The notes under the pieces were generated by a model. That model did not search any database. It worked only from the letters and a program-made list of their open reading frames with translations, and was not told where the DNA came from. A program made the position numbers and the translations under genes. A DNA stretch of 64,000 nt from Deinococcus sp. QL22 (GTDB taxonomy: Bacteria > Deinococcota > Deinococci > Deinococcales > Deinococcaceae). The stretch covers positions 124,001 to 188,000 of the forward strand of contig NZ_CP097156.1 of NCBI RefSeq assembly GCF_023370075.1, written 5' to 3'. This document shows, one piece after another, positions 51,354-59,405 of this stretch; within the stretch, counting starts at the first letter, position 1; each line of letters opens with the position of its first letter.

Positions 51354-52016
51354 CTATCGGGGAATGGGAAAACGGCGCTTGGGCTTTTTGCCCGGCGCAG
51401 GCTGGGGTTCAGGGGCCTCTTTGGTGAGACTCAGGGCCGGATGGGGGAGGAAGACAGGGCGGGCGTGACGATCAGCCGTGAAAAAGACCGGGCTGATCTT
51501 CAGAGCGGAGGAAGAGAAATACACTGGCGTGCCCTTCCGAAGGGCCCCAAGCGCTGGAGCTTGCTCGGTGGACTTGTCCGCAGCCGATGGCCAGATGATT
51601 GGGGCGGGCTCTTCCTCACGCTCCCGCAGCCACGCCGCGATTCGGATTGCCTCGGTGCGGGTCAGGGTCTCATCGCCGTGCCCATGTGACCGGAACGCCC
51701 ATTTCAGGTCGTCCACCCGGCCCCGCTCTTTGTACCAACTGCCCACCAGCAGACCAGAGAGGCCGTAGCCAAACCCATAGAACTCGTCGTATTCAGGGAC
51801 GGCCACCACCAGCGCCCCGTAAGTACTGATGTCGTCGTTGCGGTAGTGCAGCGACTCCCGTCCGTCGCCGTCAGAGAAGGCGCGGCGGATTGAACTCACC
51901 AGGCCGCAGTTCCAGTTGTTGCCGCTGAAGGTCTCGTCTTTGAAGGCACATCCACGCGGGTCACCGAAATGGGCAGGCTGACGCTCTAGGCCGCAGTGTT
52001 CACAGGTGTCGGTCAT
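51354..52016 (-). CDS. Unknown protein with N-terminal zinc-binding cysteines (220 aa)
   Basis: The N-terminus CEHCGLERQPAHFGDPRGCAF and a later NWNCGLV suggest a small metal site. A globular alpha/beta middle (STYGALVVAVPEYDEFYGFG) and a proline-rich basic end (PAPGKKPKRRFPIPR) follow. Not recognised. Confidence 0.5.
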   Translation of the reverse strand: MTDTCEHCGLERQPAHFGDPRGCAFKDETFSGNNWNCGLVSSIRRAFSDGDGRESLHYRNDDISTYGALVVAVPEYDEFYGFGYGLSGLLVGSWYKERGRVDDLKWAFRSHGHGDETLTRTEAIRIAAWLREREEEPAPIIWPSAADKSTEQAPALGALRKGTPVYFSSSALKISPVFFTADRHARPVFLPHPALSLTKEAPEPQPAPGKKPKRRFPIPR

Positions 52017-52252
52017 GGAATCACCCTTCTTAGGTCGTATTTGGGGTCAGCGTCCCCGATATGAAGCTCTTTCCCACCCGGCCCCTGCACGTACCAGACG
52101 GTGCCGCGCACCAAGCACCAGTGGGAGCGCATTAACGCAACTCCGCTGTAGCGCCCCGGCATGAAGCCCAACGCCTCGTTGTAGCCATCAGGAAGTTGAG
52201 GCACCGTAAAGGTCACCTGCTCCCCGTCTTTCTGGGGCCGGAGATCGGTCAT
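52013..52252 (-). CDS. Small unknown beta-rich protein (79 aa)
   Basis: Strand-rich, with MRSHWCLVRGTVWYVQGPGG in the middle. It overlaps both neighbours by four bases. Function unknown. Confidence 0.5.
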   Translation of the reverse strand: MTDLRPQKDGEQVTFTVPQLPDGYNEALGFMPGRYSGVALMRSHWCLVRGTVWYVQGPGGKELHIGDADPKYDLRRVIP

Positions 52253-52587
52253 GAGGAAGCCTCTTGAATGCCTTGCCCCGCGTCCCCGGCATGGAAGTGC
52301 AGCCCGTTCAGTTCTCGGCGCACGGCCTGCGCGGTCAACATCACCAACCTGGTGTCGGGGCTATCGGTCAGCACGCCCAGCGCCGCTTCGAGCACCTGCA
52401 CCGCCCGCTCCAAGTGCCCGAAGTCACTGGCCCGCTCTAGCGCCTGAAAATCAGGTTCGCGCAGAATAACGAACGTAGCGCGCTTGAACTGCAAACGAGC
52501 GTAGGAGCGGGGCTCAATGGAGTCCAGGTGCTCACGGGGGCGGATGCGTAACGCCTCAAACGAGTCGAAGCTGGGGCCTGGCTTCAT
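52249..52587 (-). CDS. Small unknown helical protein (112 aa)
   Basis: The ATG at 52585-52587 overlaps the previous stop (ATGA). Helices (FGHLERAVQVLEAALGVLTD, LVMLTAQAVRRELNGLHF) predominate. No motif recognised. Confidence 0.5.
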   Translation of the reverse strand: MKPGPSFDSFEALRIRPREHLDSIEPRSYARLQFKRATFVILREPDFQALERASDFGHLERAVQVLEAALGVLTDSPDTRLVMLTAQAVRRELNGLHFHAGDAGQGIQEASS

Positions 52588-52826
52588 CGCCGTACCCGGC
52601 ACTGTTGCCGCAGTTCACGCAGAATGATCCGCTTCAGTCGGCGGCGCTGGCGCAGGCTGAGTGGGGGCCTGGGCGCAAGAATAATGGGCAGGCTGGCCCG
52701 CAAGCGGTGCACGGTAATGCGCCGGGTCAAGTCGTCCAGAAACTGATCAAGCTGGGCATTCAACTGAGACAGGGGCGCGTCCACTAGACCCTGCATAGCG
52801 GCATTGAATTCGCGCAGGGTGGTCAT
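52584..52826 (-). CDS. Small basic helical protein (80 aa)
   Basis: A helical start (SQLNAQLDQFLDDLTRRITV) leads into a strongly basic end (LSLRQRRRLKRIILRELRQQ) that could bind nucleic acid. Coupled by overlaps on both sides. Confidence 0.5.
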   Translation of the reverse strand: MTTLREFNAAMQGLVDAPLSQLNAQLDQFLDDLTRRITVHRLRASLPIILAPRPPLSLRQRRRLKRIILRELRQQCRVRR

Positions 52827-53221
52827 CGCCGCACCACACCCATGAGGCGGCCTCCCTCAGCCAAAGCACTCGCCAACTGTTCCAGGCCGCCTTGAGACAG
52901 ACTGTTGAGATGCTGCTCGATTCGGAAGCGGGCGCGACTGGCCGTGAGCTGGGCGTCACGGGCCGCAAAAAAAGGATCGAGCGCCGCGTCCGGGGCCTTG
53001 CTCCCGAACATCTTCTGAAACTCGGCGTACTCAGCCTCTGTGAGCGCGACCTTGGCAACGGCGAGCATCCGCGTCAGGTGCACGGTCAGCTCCATGAGCA
53101 GCAGCACAGGCGCGGCGCCAATTTCATCGTGGTAGGGCGTCAATTTCTTCACCAACGCCTCAAACTGGGGCGGCAGGGCGTCCAGCTCAGCTTCGATTCG
53201 GGCTTCTATCGCTTTGGACAC
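52823..53221 (-). CDS. Unknown helical protein (132 aa)
   Basis: GTG 53219-53221 is chosen because AAGGAG lies five bases upstream; a GTG two codons earlier is too close to it. Long helices (SKAIEARIEAELDALPPQFE, MELTVHLTRMLAVAKVALTE). Function unknown. 53222-53306 holds nothing I recognise. Confidence 0.5.
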   Translation of the reverse strand: MSKAIEARIEAELDALPPQFEALVKKLTPYHDEIGAAPVLLLMELTVHLTRMLAVAKVALTEAEYAEFQKMFGSKAPDAALDPFFAARDAQLTASRARFRIEQHLNSLSQGGLEQLASALAEGGRLMGVVRR

Positions 53222-53306
53222 AGGCACTCCTTCACGGCAATGGGCAGCCCGCCGAGGCAGGGGGCCAAGGCGGGCAGGGGTGAAACGGATGGATTGTTAG
53301 GAGTGT

Positions 53307-53570
53307 TTAAGCACCAGGATTTCCTGAACTGATTAGCGAGAAATGATAACTAGAACCAGAGGGACGGACTTTGTGGCTGGACTCCACCACCAGAAACAGC
53401 CATCGTCCGGCTTCCGTTTTCAACAACACCTTTGCGTCCTCCCTGCTGGCCTTGAGCAACGCCGCCAAATCTTCTGGCGACAGATCGGCATTCGTCAGGG
53501 TAATTTTTTGTTCAGGAGGCGTCAGGCGTCCAACGCGAAATTCACCGGCAAGTTCTCGCATGCTTTCCAT
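53307..53570 (-). CDS. Small unknown protein (87 aa)
   Basis: An alpha/beta protein (TNADLSPEDLAALLKASRED, LLKTEAGRWLFLVVESS). Start choice uncertain between two nearby ATGs. No family recognised. The 96 bases to the next gene hold nothing clear. Confidence 0.45.
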   Translation of the reverse strand: MESMRELAGEFRVGRLTPPEQKITLTNADLSPEDLAALLKASREDAKVLLKTEAGRWLFLVVESSHKVRPSGSSYHFSLISSGNPGA

Positions 53571-53666
53571 CCTATCCAGTCAGGGTCTTGAATTCTGTTG
53601 CAACGCTTCACTCAAGACGACGCATTGCTTGAGTCAAAGCCGAGTTTTCGACGGTTCATGAGAACG

Positions 53667-54080
53667 TCAGGCGCGGCGGGAAGGGGGCAACGCTTGGGCG
53701 GACGGCGAGAGCGCCCGAATCAGCGGGCTCAGGGTGACGTGACCAGGCAACACCGAGGCACTGACGTACACCCGGTAACTCTCGAAATGAGCTGCCTCAT
53801 ACGGCCACTCGATAATGATCGACATCTGGGGCCGCATCAGTACAACCTCAAATCTACGGAACACCCTCTGAAGGTAAAAGGCCTGAAGCAACGACAGCAA
53901 CGCCTGCACTGCACCCGGTTCCCCTGTTACTTCAAAACTGCCGTCAAGGTCAATGAACTCCGGGGAAGGCAAGGACAGGTGGTCAAGCTCCGACACAAAA
54001 TCAGGTTCTGCCCGCTTCTGAGTGACCCTCAGATCCTTCGCCGAAAGTCTGAGCTTGCTGAGATCCACGCCCTCCGTCAT
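53667..54080 (-). CDS. Unknown protein after the exonuclease gene (137 aa)
   Basis: The ATG at 54078-54080 overlaps the exonuclease stop (ATGA), suggesting coupling. Mixed fold (SPEFIDLDGSFEVTGEPGAV, FEVVLMRPQMSIIIEWPYEA). Not recognised. Confidence 0.5.
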   Translation of the reverse strand: MTEGVDLSKLRLSAKDLRVTQKRAEPDFVSELDHLSLPSPEFIDLDGSFEVTGEPGAVQALLSLLQAFYLQRVFRRFEVVLMRPQMSIIIEWPYEAAHFESYRVYVSASVLPGHVTLSPLIRALSPSAQALPPSRRA

Positions 54081-54976
54081 TCCGGCCATTCCACGAAATC
54101 TTTCGGCACGTCAGCCACGGTCAATACAGGCCACTCACGGGTAGCCACTGCACTCACCAGGCGAGCCAGGGCCTGCGCGCCGCCGAGTGCCCGGTGGGTG
54201 GCCGCTTCCGGAGGGACACCCATCTGACGGCACGCTCCGAGCAGCGACGCCCAGCGCCAGTCCCCGTGATAGTCCGACCAATCGCCGTGCAGCGGGCCAA
54301 ACGCTTCCATCGCGCAACGCCATATGGGCGGGTTGTCCTGCGGAGGCAGCCCATGCGCCTCGTCCGAGGTCTTCAGGCGGGCCTGATCAAAGTCGGCGTT
54401 GAAGGCGACAATCCGCCGTCCGTCCAGCCAGGGCCGCAGCTGCTGGGCCACCTCTGTCCAGCTGGGGGCATCCGCGAGCTCCGCGTCACTCAGGTCATGC
54501 ACGGCCTGCGCCTCTGGCTCCACCGGAATCGTGGGCCGGACGAGACTGTGAAACTGCATGTGCCCGTGCCGGTCCACCAGGGCAACCTCAATCACCTGTC
54601 CGGAGAGGCCAGTCGTCTCGGTGTCCAGGTACCCGGTCTGAGGGTCGTCATGCCAGAACCGGAAGCGCTTGACCGCGCGATCCACCGCGTGCTGGTACAT
54701 CTTCAGGGCGTCCTGTTCAGCCTGGGCGCATGCAGCCTGTCGGCGGGCTTTCTCTGCCAACTTCCGGGTCTCGGTGGCCTGGAGACCTGCGGCCACCCGC
54801 ATGGGATCGACTGGCCGCACCTGCGTCACGTCGTACAGCTCGCAGGTCAGATACCCCTTCCGGGTGCGATACCGATACTTGGCTACCGGTTGACCCACCG
54901 GCACCACGCCTAAATTCTTCAGGCCGGTGCGGTGGTTGAGGCCGTCCGGAATCCGCTCGTGCACGGGCAGGGTCAT
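54077..54976 (-). CDS. DnaQ-like 3'-5' exonuclease with altered last motif (299 aa)
   Basis: A novel N-terminal region of about 110 residues with a KAERARRQ-type helix precedes a DEDDh exonuclease domain. Exo I has D118 and E120 in YLDTETTG, Exo II has AFNADFD (D197), and Exo III has H261 in THRALGGAQAL. In active DnaQ proteins an aspartate stands at H+5 (HRALDDA), but here it is Gly266 (codon GGC). The domain may therefore be catalytically weak or use another residue. It lies in the replication region two genes downstream of the initiator. Confidence 0.8.
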   Translation of the reverse strand: MTLPVHERIPDGLNHRTGLKNLGVVPVGQPVAKYRYRTRKGYLTCELYDVTQVRPVDPMRVAAGLQATETRKLAEKARRQAACAQAEQDALKMYQHAVDRAVKRFRFWHDDPQTGYLDTETTGLSGQVIEVALVDRHGHMQFHSLVRPTIPVEPEAQAVHDLSDAELADAPSWTEVAQQLRPWLDGRRIVAFNADFDQARLKTSDEAHGLPPQDNPPIWRCAMEAFGPLHGDWSDYHGDWRWASLLGACRQMGVPPEAATHRALGGAQALARLVSAVATREWPVLTVADVPKDFVEWPE

Positions 54977-55185
54977 TTGGGTTCCTTGACCTTGAACGGC
55001 ACCGCATCGGCTGTGGCGTACAACGCCGAGGTGCGCTCCATATTCGGCCCCCTAAAGCGGAACAGGGCGGCCACCAGTTGGCCCTCGGCGGGTTGCAGGC
55101 CTGCGGTTTCTAGGGCTTCAATAGTCGCGAGTTCAGGCGGATGCGTTTGCTGATAGGTGGGAATTTTCATCTTGCGTTTGGGCAT
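54973..55185 (-). CDS. Small unknown protein (70 aa)
   Basis: A basic start (MPKRKMKIPTYQQTHPPELA) and a strand-rich end. It overlaps the exonuclease gene by four bases and follows the initiator gene by 49 bases. Function unknown. Confidence 0.5.
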   Translation of the reverse strand: MPKRKMKIPTYQQTHPPELATIEALETAGLQPAEGQLVAALFRFRGPNMERTSALYATADAVPFKVKEPK

Positions 55186-55234
55186 GGGCGCGTCCTCTGC
55201 CCGCCTTGGCGCGGGCCAGAGCGGGCATGTGGGG

Positions 55235-56683
55235 TTAATCGGCAGCGTAAGCGGGGCGGCGGTACTTCAGGGTGATGTCCGTGACGCTCAGGGTGTCTTC
55301 GGTCTTGAGATGCAGCAGCGGCGTGCTGCCGGGGCGCTCCTGGACTTCCACCACATCGACCACCTGATTCGGGTTGGCCCTCAGCTCCCAGAGGCCGAGA
55401 TATTTGGAAAAATCCACGCGGGGCGCAGCTTCAACAGGTTCAGCGGGTTGCTCAACAGAAGCGCGGGCGGGTTCGTTCTTCACGTCGTAGGCGCGGCCCT
55501 GAGGCGCGGGGACGCTGAATGCTGCGCCCTCGATAATGGCCTGCGTGATCGGCGCACCGATCAGTCGGTCGAGCGCCAGGGTGCTGAATTTGGCGAACCC
55601 ACCTGGGTTGCCCGCATCCAGCTTGGCCGCCGCCGAAGCCAGCGTCAGTTCCTCATCGGTCAGGCGGGTAAGCAGGTCACGTGGGAGGCCGCCCGTCTGG
55701 GTGGCGGTAGCGAGCTGAGCCATCAGATGAGGCAGACGGCTCTTATGGCTGGCACTGAGTAGGGCGCGGAGTTGGGGCATGCGCTCGGGATCACGGGCAG
55801 GGCGAGCATTCAACACAGTGCGAGGAATGGCCGCCAGTCCCAGAATCGCGTATTTCGGCGCCGGGCCGCCCGCCGGAACAGTTTCAGATGACGTGGTGCC
55901 ATTCTCTGGCTTGCCTTGCTCCTGAGAGGAACCTGTAAAGAACTCGGGCAGGTCATCGCCGCCTTCCGGGTTTGAATGCTCTGCCGGGGTGGTGTTGGAG
56001 CCGTTAGGCGAAAAGGCAGCAGCGGCATCGCTGATCGGTGAACTGATGAGCGGGCTTTCCGGCTCCTGCGATGGTGCTTCAATTGAATTAACTTCAAAAG
56101 ATTGAAGAACTTCAGTTGAAGTAACTTTGGGCACGCTGGGCGTGCTAGGTGGCACGCTGGGCGTGCTAGGGGGTAGCACGGTGGGCGTGCTAGGTAGCAC
56201 GGTGGGCGTGCTAGGTAGCACGGTGGGCGTGCCACCTTTTGCCGCCTTTGCGTCAGCTTGCCGCTGCACTTGAGCCGCTTCAGTTGCCTCTTCAAGTGAG
56301 GCGCGTCGTGCTTTGAGCTCATCCAACCACTGGCGGCGAGGGGTCAGGGTGTAGACATTGGTGTCGTGCTCTTTCATGCCCTTTTTGCTGCGGTTCTGTT
56401 TAATAACCAAACCCGCGGTGACCAGTTCCTTCATGGCAAGCATGGCCTTGTTGCGCAAGGTTAACGGGCTGGCCTCAGGGCCGTTTGTGGCCCGAAAGCA
56501 GGCCTCGCCGATACTTTGATACGACGGGAAGATTTCCCCGTTTTTTCCTGCGCGGCGAACCAGGTGGGCGTACACCCGGAAAGCCCAGACACTGAGGGGG
56601 GCGTCATCCAATTCCCAGTGGATTTGAAAGGGGAGATCATCCCGGCTGTCTTCGACTTTGAACGTGTCTCGCTTGGTGCTCAC
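55235..56683 (-). CDS. Replication initiator-like protein with iteron-encoded linker (482 aa)
   Basis: The N-terminal 115 residues form a winged-helix-type domain (SVWAFRVYAHLVRRAGKNGE, FPSYQSIGEACFRATNGPEA, AMLAMKELVTAGLVIKQNRS) of the kind used by phage replication proteins. A charged helix and a proline linker (TPTVLPSTPTVLPSTPTVLP) encoded by tandem DNA repeats follow. A long disordered Ser/Pro stretch and a helical C-terminal half come next (RLPHLMAQLATATQTGGLPR). This is the general plan of lambda O, whose gene contains the origin. GTG start with GAGG upstream. The link to replication is inferred from this plan. Confidence 0.7.
   Translation of the reverse strand: MSTKRDTFKVEDSRDDLPFQIHWELDDAPLSVWAFRVYAHLVRRAGKNGEIFPSYQSIGEACFRATNGPEASPLTLRNKAMLAMKELVTAGLVIKQNRSKKGMKEHDTNVYTLTPRRQWLDELKARRASLEEATEAAQVQRQADAKAAKGGTPTVLPSTPTVLPSTPTVLPPSTPSVPPSTPSVPKVTSTEVLQSFEVNSIEAPSQEPESPLISSPISDAAAAFSPNGSNTTPAEHSNPEGGDDLPEFFTGSSQEQGKPENGTTSSETVPAGGPAPKYAILGLAAIPRTVLNARPARDPERMPQLRALLSASHKSRLPHLMAQLATATQTGGLPRDLLTRLTDEELTLASAAAKLDAGNPGGFAKFSTLALDRLIGAPITQAIIEGAAFSVPAPQGRAYDVKNEPARASVEQPAEPVEAAPRVDFSKYLGLWELRANPNQVVDVVEVQERPGSTPLLHLKTEDTLSVTDITLKYRRPAYAAD
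56077..56129. repeat. AT-rich block beside the iterons
   Basis: This stretch within the initiator gene is far richer in A and T than its surroundings and contains repeated ACTTCA/TTGAAG motifs. It directly borders the iteron array, where a DNA-unwinding element would be expected. Confidence 0.55.
56130..56234. repeat. Five 21-bp iterons, candidate replication origin
   Basis: Five tandem 21-bp units run at 56130-56150, 56151-56171, 56172-56192, 56193-56213 and 56214-56234. They share the core GCACGSTGGGCGTGCTA, with a changed last bases in the fifth unit. The last three contain the dyad TAGCACG-GTGGG-CGTGCTA. The array lies inside the initiator gene and encodes its linker. This organisation matches lambda-type origins, with iterons bound by the initiator's N-terminal domain. 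Confidence 0.7.
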
Positions 56684-56735
56684 TGTGGTGTCCTCAGGGC
56701 CGAAAATTGAGGGCCTCCCTTCACAGGGGGTAGAT

Positions 56736-56780
56736 CAACGCTCTGGATACGTTGACCCTAGCGCCCATGTCGGCTAACAT
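56736..56780 (+). promoter_or_regulatory. Promoter with overlapping dyad upstream of the initiator gene
   Basis: On the + strand TTGACC (56752-56757) and TAACAT (56775-56780) are 17 bases apart. A dyad TCAACG ... CGTTGA (about 56735-56756) overlaps the -35 element. Transcription would run away from the initiator gene and antisense to the 83-residue gene. The 251 bases 56684-56934 contain no gene; a short hairpin ATCCC-GTAA-GGGAT follows the promoter. Confidence 0.45.
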
Positions 56781-56934
56781 AGGTGCAGGCCGTAATCCCG
56801 TAAGGGATCTGCCAGGTGTTAAGGGCCTCTGCTAAAAACCCTTTGTTGTACGGACGCTCTAGTGTTTCCAGCACTGGGGCGTTCGCCTTTTGGTCATCCT
56901 GCTCAAGTTGACCTACTCGGTTACGCTCAGCGTA

Positions 56935-57186
56935 TCACTTAAAGCTCACATCCGTTACGTTTTGGGGTTGCTTCGGGTACTCCGCTTTCACCGCTGCCAT
57001 CACCTGTTGCGCCTCGCTCATCCTCAGTCCGCGCCAGTGCAGGAGCTTGCGGCCCAGCACGCGGTTGCTGTACTCGGTGAAGGTGTACAGCCGGTGCTCC
57101 TTGGCCCCTTTGGGCACCGGCAACCGCTCACGCATGAACGTGGCGAACTGCTCCTGCTGCAGGTCAGTCAGGGGTGGATCGTTCAT
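56935..57186 (-). CDS. Small unknown protein (83 aa)
   Basis: A soluble helical protein (LQQEQFATFMRERLPVPKGA, LLHWRGLRMSEAQQVMAAVK). Coupled by overlap to the membrane protein gene upstream. Its position before the initiator gene suggests an early role. Not recognised. Confidence 0.5.
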   Translation of the reverse strand: MNDPPLTDLQQEQFATFMRERLPVPKGAKEHRLYTFTEYSNRVLGRKLLHWRGLRMSEAQQVMAAVKAEYPKQPQNVTDVSFK

Positions 57187-57476
57187 GACGTCCGCCGATC
57201 GTTGAGGATGTCTTTCAGGCTCCAGCCATCAGGTCCGGTCTGCGTGACCGTGAACGCCTGCGTGTTGCGCACAAAGGCAAGTTCATTGGTCAGGCGGGTG
57301 TTTGCCCGCTGGGAAACCGACAAGTCGTGGGCCAGGGTCTTGGCTTGCTGGTTGCTGGTTTCCAGCTGGGCCTCAGCGGTTTTCCGTCGCTTGATCTCAG
57401 CCCGCAGGTCAAGGCTCAACCCAACAACCAGTGACACGGACAGAATGGTCAGGAACAGAAACAGGGCCGTCATCAT
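57183..57476 (-). CDS. Membrane-anchored coiled-coil protein (97 aa)
   Basis: An N-terminal transmembrane helix (TALFLFLTILSVSLVVGLSL) is followed by a coiled coil (RRKTAEAQLETSNQQAKTLA). This is the general layout of Rz-type i-spanins, but it is encoded in the early region, so another membrane role is as likely. The two start codons overlap the antirepressor stop (ATGATGA). Confidence 0.5.
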   Translation of the reverse strand: MMTALFLFLTILSVSLVVGLSLDLRAEIKRRKTAEAQLETSNQQAKTLAHDLSVSQRANTRLTNELAFVRNTQAFTVTQTGPDGWSLKDILNDRRTS

Positions 57477-58285
57477 GCCTGGGCACCCGAGCCGGGAGGC
57501 AGGGCAGGCGGCATGGGTAGGAGCTTTTCCTCCCGCATTTTGCGATCGAGCCAGGCTAGTCCTTTCGGCGTGATCCGGGGCGTGTAGGTCACCGCTTTGC
57601 CGTCGGGGCGAGGCCGGGTGATCACGTCGAAGTAACCAGCGTCCAGATATTTCTGGTACGGGATGTTGTGGTGCTCTGCACCGCTGCGATTAGCATCCAT
57701 CAGAATCTGACGGTCTCGCAGCAGCTGGAAAAGACGTCTCTCGCCCGTGCCCAGCAGCTTGGCGGCATCGGACACGCTGTAGCTGCCCTCGGTGGCCATC
57801 AGCGCCTGAAACTGTTCGGCCTTGGGTGCCAGCAGCGCGACCTGCTCTTCGGCCTGAGCTTGGGCGGCGAGGGCCTGGCGCTTACCTTCCATCTCATTGG
57901 CCCAGGCGCGGGCCGCCGCCACTGGATCACTGAAATTGGGGAGCGCCAGTACCTGTTGCCGGTAGCGCTTCTCGGCCTCAATGAAATATCGCCGAATTTT
58001 CTTGCCCGTGGGACTGCGCTCCAGCATCGCCAGCTCTTTGGAAAGGTCAATGCTCAGCCAGTAGTCGCGCCGGGGCGTAGGGTTAAAGCCGCTCGCCAAA
58101 ACGGGCGAGCCGTCCAGCACAACGAATTCTTCTCCTTCGGTGGCGCCCGATTCTTCCAGGCGGCCCCGAATCCAATTGCTGAAGTCCCGGCCCACTTGAA
58201 GGGAGGCATGCAACGTACGGGCGTCCACCCACAGTTGATCGCCTTCCTGATGAATGGGCACAAGGTCAGAGAGCGGTTCAGTCAT
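57473..58285 (-). CDS. Phage antirepressor, AntA/AntB plus KilA-C-like (270 aa)
   Basis: The N-terminal 110 residues match the AntA/AntB type (WVDARTLHASLQVGRDFSNW, DYWLSIDLSKELAMLERSPT, GKKIRRYFIEAEKRYRQQ). The C-terminal half has the antirepressor end (SYSVSDAAKLLGTGERRLFQ, TPRITPKGLAWLDRKM). Such proteins switch temperate phages to lytic growth by blocking repressors. AGGAG lies nine bases before the ATG. Confidence 0.85.
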   Translation of the reverse strand: MTEPLSDLVPIHQEGDQLWVDARTLHASLQVGRDFSNWIRGRLEESGATEGEEFVVLDGSPVLASGFNPTPRRDYWLSIDLSKELAMLERSPTGKKIRRYFIEAEKRYRQQVLALPNFSDPVAAARAWANEMEGKRQALAAQAQAEEQVALLAPKAEQFQALMATEGSYSVSDAAKLLGTGERRLFQLLRDRQILMDANRSGAEHHNIPYQKYLDAGYFDVITRPRPDGKAVTYTPRITPKGLAWLDRKMREEKLLPMPPALPPGSGAQA

Positions 58286-58359
58286 AAGCGTCAGCTCCTT
58301 GCCCTAGCGATGAATGCTGAGGTTCTGTTGTTGTAAAAGCCTTGGCGGGGGGAGGGGGT

Positions 58360-58737
58360 CTACGCGCTCGCTACCCGTAGGCCCGCGCCTCGGTCGATGG
58401 CGTCCAGCGTGTAGTTCAGGGCCGATTCCAGACGCGGCAGGCTCAGCGCCTCCAACAGATCGGGAATGGCCCTCACCGGCAGGTCACGGCCCTTCAGTGA
58501 GTCGTGCAGGGTTCGCACTGACACCAGATTCACGAACACGGTGTTCAGATCGTCTGGTGTCAGTGCGGGCGGCGCTGCAATCAGGGACAGGCCTTCGAGA
58601 TCGTCGCGCAGCCGGAGCATGTTTTCAGCGGTGGCGGGATAGGTCAGGTCGCCGAAGCGTTGGAGCTGGTCGAGCATCAGGCTGGTGGCCGCCAGCATCG
58701 TGAGGGTGATTTCGGCTTCTAGGTCTGGGTCGCTCAC
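58360..58737 (-). CDS. Unknown early protein (125 aa)
   Basis: Helical and leucine-rich (LEAEITLTMLAATSLMLDQL, LIAAPPALTPDDLNTVFVNL). Overlaps the next gene as ATGA or GTGA type. Its pattern is similar to the neighbouring 158-residue protein, perhaps a related pair. Function unknown. Confidence 0.5.
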   Translation of the reverse strand: MSDPDLEAEITLTMLAATSLMLDQLQRFGDLTYPATAENMLRLRDDLEGLSLIAAPPALTPDDLNTVFVNLVSVRTLHDSLKGRDLPVRAIPDLLEALSLPRLESALNYTLDAIDRGAGLRVASA

Positions 58738-59210
58738 GCGCTGGCCTGCCCATCCGCGCGCGGCAGTTCGGGGAGTCGCAGCACCAGGAGCATGACGCTG
58801 GGGATGGTCGTCAGCAGGTCAGGCAGGCTGAGACCGTCTGGTAGAGGACCGCCGCCCCAGTGGCTTTCGAGGGTGTAGACCGCGCACACAAGGCCGAGAT
58901 CCAGTTGATCTTGGGTGAGCCCAGTGGGTTGTCCCGCATCCATCTGGACGTGCAGGTTGTTCAGCGCCAGAGCCAAGGCTTCAAGATCGGCGCGGTCACT
59001 CGCTTCCATGTTCTCTTCGGTGACCAGTTGTTCGTTCACGCTCAGCGTCAGGACGCGGGCAACGTCAGCATGTGTGGGTCCTTGTCGGAACAGGTTGGTG
59101 ACCCGCTCAAATTTAGTGAGCCAGCCGCCCTGCCGTTCTTCGAAGGTTCGAACCTCCACCCCGAGGATGCCCAAGGCCTCGTGCAGGCGTCCGGTGTATT
59201 CGGGACTCAT
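58734..59210 (-). CDS. Unknown first gene of the early operon (158 aa)
   Basis: An acidic helical protein (SVNEQLVTEENMEASDRADL, LTQDQLDLGLVCAVYTLESH). It is the first - strand gene left of the integrase, so it is probably the first gene of the early operon. The upstream space 59211-59405 holds GAGAC ... GTCTC repeats (about 59318-59353) and an ATAATTA block that could be promoter or operator sequence. Confidence 0.5.
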   Translation of the reverse strand: MSPEYTGRLHEALGILGVEVRTFEERQGGWLTKFERVTNLFRQGPTHADVARVLTLSVNEQLVTEENMEASDRADLEALALALNNLHVQMDAGQPTGLTQDQLDLGLVCAVYTLESHWGGGPLPDGLSLPDLLTTIPSVMLLVLRLPELPRADGQASA

Positions 59211-59405
59211 GTCAGTACCGGGCTGAGAGATTGGGGGTGGGTGGGGGGAATGGTCATGGGGTCACCTCAGGGGTGGATCGGGATTCCGATGGACGTGGTA
59301 CTTGGCCTGAATCTTCATGAGACTTCGCATAATTACCGTTACGGGTGTCTCGTTGACCACCCCGGACAAGGGATTCAGCCCCCGCCCCGGCTTATGCTGA
59401 GCAAC

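Noticed and set aside
56130..56234. A CRISPR array
   Set aside because: The repeats are directly tandem with no unique spacers and lie inside a coding frame; no cas genes are present.
56890..57573. A + strand open frame before the antirepressor
   Set aside because: It lies opposite two convincing - strand genes and has no ribosome binding site or motif.
58860..59405. Upstream extension of the integrase frame by about 180 codons
   Set aside because: It overlaps a - strand gene and intergenic DNA and does not look like a protein; normal integrase length begins near 59406.
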